Positions 5,355 to 6,958 of a stretch of DNA of 6,958 bases are shown here, one piece after another. Every line of letters starts with the position of its first letter. Within the stretch, counting starts at the first letter, position 1. This DNA is from Citricoccus sp. WCRC_4. GTDB taxonomy: Bacteria; Actinomycetota; Actinomycetes; Actinomycetales; Micrococcaceae. Both the position numbers and the translations under genes were made by a program. The notes under the pieces were generated by a model. The model ran no database searches. It worked only from the letters and a program-made list of their open reading frames with translations, and was not told the origin of the DNA. Location: contig JAPFFX010000065.1 in the NCBI GenBank assembly GCA_026645375.1, forward strand, positions 1 to 6,958, read 5' to 3'.

Positions 5355-6160
5355 GCGCCGCGACGCAGTCACTGGTCGAGGCCCGCGACCTCGTGCTGTC
5401 CCACGGGCGCCACGTCGCCCTGCAGGCCTCCACGTTCCGGGTGCCGCTGGGCGGGGTGACGGCGGTGATCGGACCCAACGGGTCCGGCAAGTCCACCCTG
5501 CTGCAGGCGATCGCGGGAGTGCTGGAGCCGACGTCGGGCTCGCTGCGCGTGCTCGGCGGGTCCGCCCGCGCCAACCGGCGCCGGATCTCCTACGTCATGC
5601 AGTCCGTGGTGTTCCCGGTGGGTACGCCGATGACCGTGCGGGACGTCGTGAGGATGGGCCGCTACCCGTCCCGGGGGTGGCTGCGACCGTTCTCCCGCGC
5701 GGACCGGACCGCCGTGGCGGAGGCCCTCGAGAAGATGAACGTGGCGGACCTGGCCGGCCGGCACCTGGAGGAGCTCTCCGGGGGCCAGCGGCAGCGCGTC
5801 TACGTGGCGCAGGGCCTGGCGCAGGGGCACGAGGTGCTCATGCTCGACGAGCCGATGACCGGACTGGACATCACCTCGGCCCGGACCATCGACCACATCA
5901 TCCACGCCGAGACGGAGCACGGGCACTCCGTGGTGCTGACCACGCACGACCTCGAGGAGGCCGGCGCCGCCGACCACGTGATCCTGGTCAACGGGCGCGT
6001 CGTGTCCTCCGGGGCGCCGGCGGAGGTCATGACCCGGAAGAACCTGGAGGACGTCTACGGGCTGGGGTCGCTGCACCGGTCCTCGGCACCACTGCTGGTG
6101 GACCCGGACTGCGGACCCGAGGACGTTCAGGGGCGCGAGCAGTCGGGGCAGATGCCGTAG
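5351..6160 (+). CDS. znuC: Zinc (metal) ABC transporter ATP-binding protein
   Basis: A 269-residue ABC ATPase that powers the zinc importer from the cytoplasmic side. All motifs are intact: Walker A GPNGSGKST (41-49), Q-loop Gln84 in YVMQ, signature LSGGQRQR (142-149), Walker B EVLMLDEP (161-168, catalytic Glu167), D-loop GLD (171-173) and switch His199 in TTHD. The VRMGRYPSRGW segment (100-110) is typical of metal and siderophore type importers. The start ATG overlaps the permease stop by four bases, so the two are almost certainly co-translated. About 30 C-terminal residues after the ABC core form a Pro/Asp/Gly-rich tail without a known domain. The last 34 bases overlap the convergent regulator gene tail to tail. 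No AztD-type metallochaperone gene follows in the window. Confidence 0.92.
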   Translation: MSAATQSLVEARDLVLSHGRHVALQASTFRVPLGGVTAVIGPNGSGKSTLLQAIAGVLEPTSGSLRVLGGSARANRRRISYVMQSVVFPVGTPMTVRDVVRMGRYPSRGWLRPFSRADRTAVAEALEKMNVADLAGRHLEELSGGQRQRVYVAQGLAQGHEVLMLDEPMTGLDITSARTIDHIIHAETEHGHSVVLTTHDLEEAGAADHVILVNGRVVSSGAPAEVMTRKNLEDVYGLGSLHRSSAPLLVDPDCGPEDVQGREQSGQMP

Positions 6161-6570
6161 ATCTCCACGGTGTGCTCCGCATCCGTGAACCCGTGCTCGC
6201 TCGCGATCCGTGCGGTCCACCGCTCCACTGCCGGCGCCTCGATCTCCACGGCGCGCCCGCACCGTCGGCACACGAGGTGATGGTGGTGGGTCTGCACCTC
6301 GCAGCGCCGGTACAGTGACTCGCCGTCGTCCGGATTGAGGACGTCCACCAGCCCCTCCTGCTGCTGCTGCTGGAGGATGCGATAGACCGTGGCCAGGGAG
6401 ACCTGCTCACCCTGGTCCTTGAGGAGGGCGAAGAGGTCCTGGGCGCTGACGAAGTCCCGGAGTTCGTCCAGTGCCCTGTTCACCGCGGTCTTCTGCCGGG
6501 TGGACCGTCCCCGGGCCGGCCTGGTGGGCTGCGGCGGGGGCGGCGTGGTCGCATCGGGTCCGGCGTTCAT
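6127..6570 (-). CDS. zur: Fur-family transcriptional regulator, zinc uptake regulator Zur type
   Basis: A 147-residue Fur-family repressor. After a Pro/Arg-rich N-terminal extension (1-25) comes the winged helix (about 27-88) with VSLATVYRILQ (57-67) as recognition region, then the dimerisation domain. Zinc sites follow the Zur pattern: LYRRC with Cys90, HHHH (95-98), and two structural CxxC pairs, Cys101/Cys104 and Cys141/Cys144. This arrangement, YRRC...HHHHLVCRxCG, closely resembles mycobacterial FurB/Zur, which represses zinc uptake genes when loaded with Zn2+. An in-frame GTG at 6579 would add three residues, but it abuts the probable -10 box, so the ATG at 6570 is preferred. The gene converges on the zinc ABC operon, whose promoter bears a Fur-type palindrome, and is its likely regulator. 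A run of five Gln (67-71) after the recognition helix is unusual. No matching palindrome was seen ahead of zur itself. Confidence 0.9.
   Translation of the reverse strand: MNAGPDATTPPPPQPTRPARGRSTRQKTAVNRALDELRDFVSAQDLFALLKDQGEQVSLATVYRILQQQQQEGLVDVLNPDDGESLYRRCEVQTHHHHLVCRRCGRAVEIEAPAVERWTARIASEHGFTDAEHTVEIYGICPDCSRP
6358..6372 (-). repeat. (CAG)5 microsatellite inside zur
   Basis: Five perfect CTG triplets on the + strand (CAG on the coding strand) encode Gln67-Gln71, directly after the presumed DNA-recognition helix. Pure trinucleotide runs can change length by slippage without breaking the frame. Confidence 0.85.
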
Positions 6571-6579
6571 GTCCCGCAC

Positions 6580-6585
6580 AGGCTA
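6580..6585 (-). promoter_or_regulatory. Putative -10 element of zur
   Basis: On the minus strand TAGCCT (TANNNT type) ends nine bases before the ATG at 6570. With the usual -10 to start-site distance the mRNA would begin within about three bases of the ATG, so zur is probably leaderless or nearly so. No Shine-Dalgarno sequence precedes the ATG, which agrees. A -35 was not identified with confidence. Confidence 0.45.
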
Positions 6586-6671
6586 CCAGCGCCGGGTCCA
6601 CCCCGCGCCCTCCGGACGGCCCTCCCGTCACCTTCCCGCGCCCTGCTCGCCGTCCTCCCGCGTCGACCGGC

Positions 6672-6753
6672 GGCTGACCGGGTGGTTCGGCGCGGTTCCG
6701 GACGTGCCGGGGACTGACGACCGTCGGCGTTCCGGGCTAGGCTGACCGGGTGG
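6672..6753 (+). repeat. 14-bp direct repeat in the zur/MBL intergenic region
   Basis: The 14-mer GGCTGACCGGGTGG occurs at 6672-6685 and again, unchanged, at 6740-6753, 68 bp apart. The second copy runs from inside the -10 box of the downstream gene across its start codon. The first lies upstream of the presumed -35. The pair may be a regulator site or the trace of a local duplication. Confidence 0.6.
6714..6743 (+). promoter_or_regulatory. Putative leaderless promoter of the MBL-fold gene
   Basis: CTGACG (6714-6719) resembles a -35 element and is separated by 18 nt from TAGGCT (6738-6743), a TANNNT -10. The GTG start codon at 6750 lies just six bases after the -10, so transcription and translation would begin together, a frequent arrangement in actinobacteria. 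The rest of the 179-bp intergenic region (6571-6749) shows no Fur-type palindrome or clear terminator. Confidence 0.5.
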
Positions 6754-6958
6754 AATCGCAGATTGCCCTGACCAAGTTCGGCCACGCATGCGTCCGGCTC
6801 GAGAAGGCCGGACGGCGCCTGGTCATCGATCCCGGGACCTTCACGGACGTCCCGGCGGCACTGGAGGGCGCCGAGCACATCCTCGTCACGCACGAGCATG
6901 CCGACCACCTCGACGACGGCCCCGTCCTCGAGTTCCTCGCGGCGAACCCGGAGGTCAC
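6750..6958 (+). CDS. MBL-fold (metallo-beta-lactamase superfamily) hydrolase, N-terminal part, cut by window end
   Basis: The first 69 residues of a metallo-beta-lactamase-fold protein. The frame starts at GTG 6750 (MESQIALTKFGHACVRLE), goes through LVIDPGTF (24-31) and reaches the diagnostic metal-binding motif THEHADHLD (47-55) with His48, His50, Asp52 and His53, then runs off the edge. The KFGHACVRLE and VIDPG layout is that of the UlaG-like branch, small cytoplasmic enzymes usually a little over 200 residues long whose substrates are mostly unknown; the UlaG prototype is an L-ascorbate-6-phosphate lactonase. No assignment to a substrate is possible here. It is divergent from zur and shares a 179-bp intergenic region with it, so a link with zinc status is conceivable, as the fold normally needs Zn2+ or another divalent metal, but no Zur box was found. 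Confidence 0.82.
   Translation, partial: MESQIALTKFGHACVRLEKAGRRLVIDPGTFTDVPAALEGAEHILVTHEHADHLDDGPVLEFLAANPEV

Noticed and set aside
3419..6160. Manganese or siderophore transporter instead of zinc
   Set aside because: The His-rich loop in the binding protein, the Fur-type box and the adjacent Zur-like regulator favour zinc, though specificity is not proven.
6571..6579. GTG 6579 as the zur start
   Set aside because: It directly follows the TAGCCT -10 box, so it would lie upstream of the transcription start.
1..6958. CRISPR arrays, tRNA or rRNA genes, transposases, phage genes or defence systems
   Set aside because: No repeat-spacer pattern, tRNA-like cloverleaf or mobile-element protein was found; coding space is filled by housekeeping and metal-homeostasis genes.

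Overview
The window is very GC-rich, with strongly G/C-biased third codon positions, GTG starts next to ATG starts, TANNNT-type -10 elements and several probable leaderless starts. It reads as a chromosomal segment of a high-GC actinobacterium. Protein flavour and gene order fit Micrococcaceae or a relative (Arthrobacter, Kocuria, Micrococcus); the family is an inference, the phylum is much safer. No mobile element, phage gene, CRISPR array, tRNA or rRNA was found.

Left part (1-3325, + strand): the 3' end of a GuaB1-type IMP dehydrogenase/GMP reductase family gene, then a 224-nt intergenic leader, then two overlapping genes for CNNM/CorC-type (DUF21 + CBS) membrane proteins, a family tied to Mg2+ and divalent-cation export or homeostasis. 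The order guaB1-CNNM-CNNM is the same as Mycobacterium tuberculosis Rv1843c-Rv1842c-Rv1841c. The leader is the least ordinary part of the window. It has three tandem 9-bp repeats, a TATACT -10 box, a possible 49-codon upstream ORF ending 2 nt before the CNNM start codon, and two 9-bp perfect inverted repeats in pseudoknot order, one of which would mask the ribosome-binding site.

Middle part (3353-6160, + strand): a zinc-uptake ABC transporter operon of substrate-binding lipoprotein (znuA-like), permease (znuB-like) and ATPase (znuC-like). It is preceded by a 7-1-7 inverted repeat of the Fur/Zur type overlapping the putative -35 region. ZnuA carries a His/Asp-rich loop built from a 24-bp tandem repeat.

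Right part (6127-6958): a convergent Fur-family regulator with the Zur Zn-ligand pattern. Its last codons overlap the last codons of znuC by 34 bp. Beyond it lies a divergent gene for a metallo-beta-lactamase-fold protein, cut by the window end.

Working model (inference): Zn-loaded Zur binds the box at about 3353-3369 and represses znuABC; when zinc is scarce the operon is expressed and zinc is imported. The CNNM pair forms a separate metal-homeostasis unit, possibly controlled by its structured leader. No intergenic stretch exceeds 300 bases.
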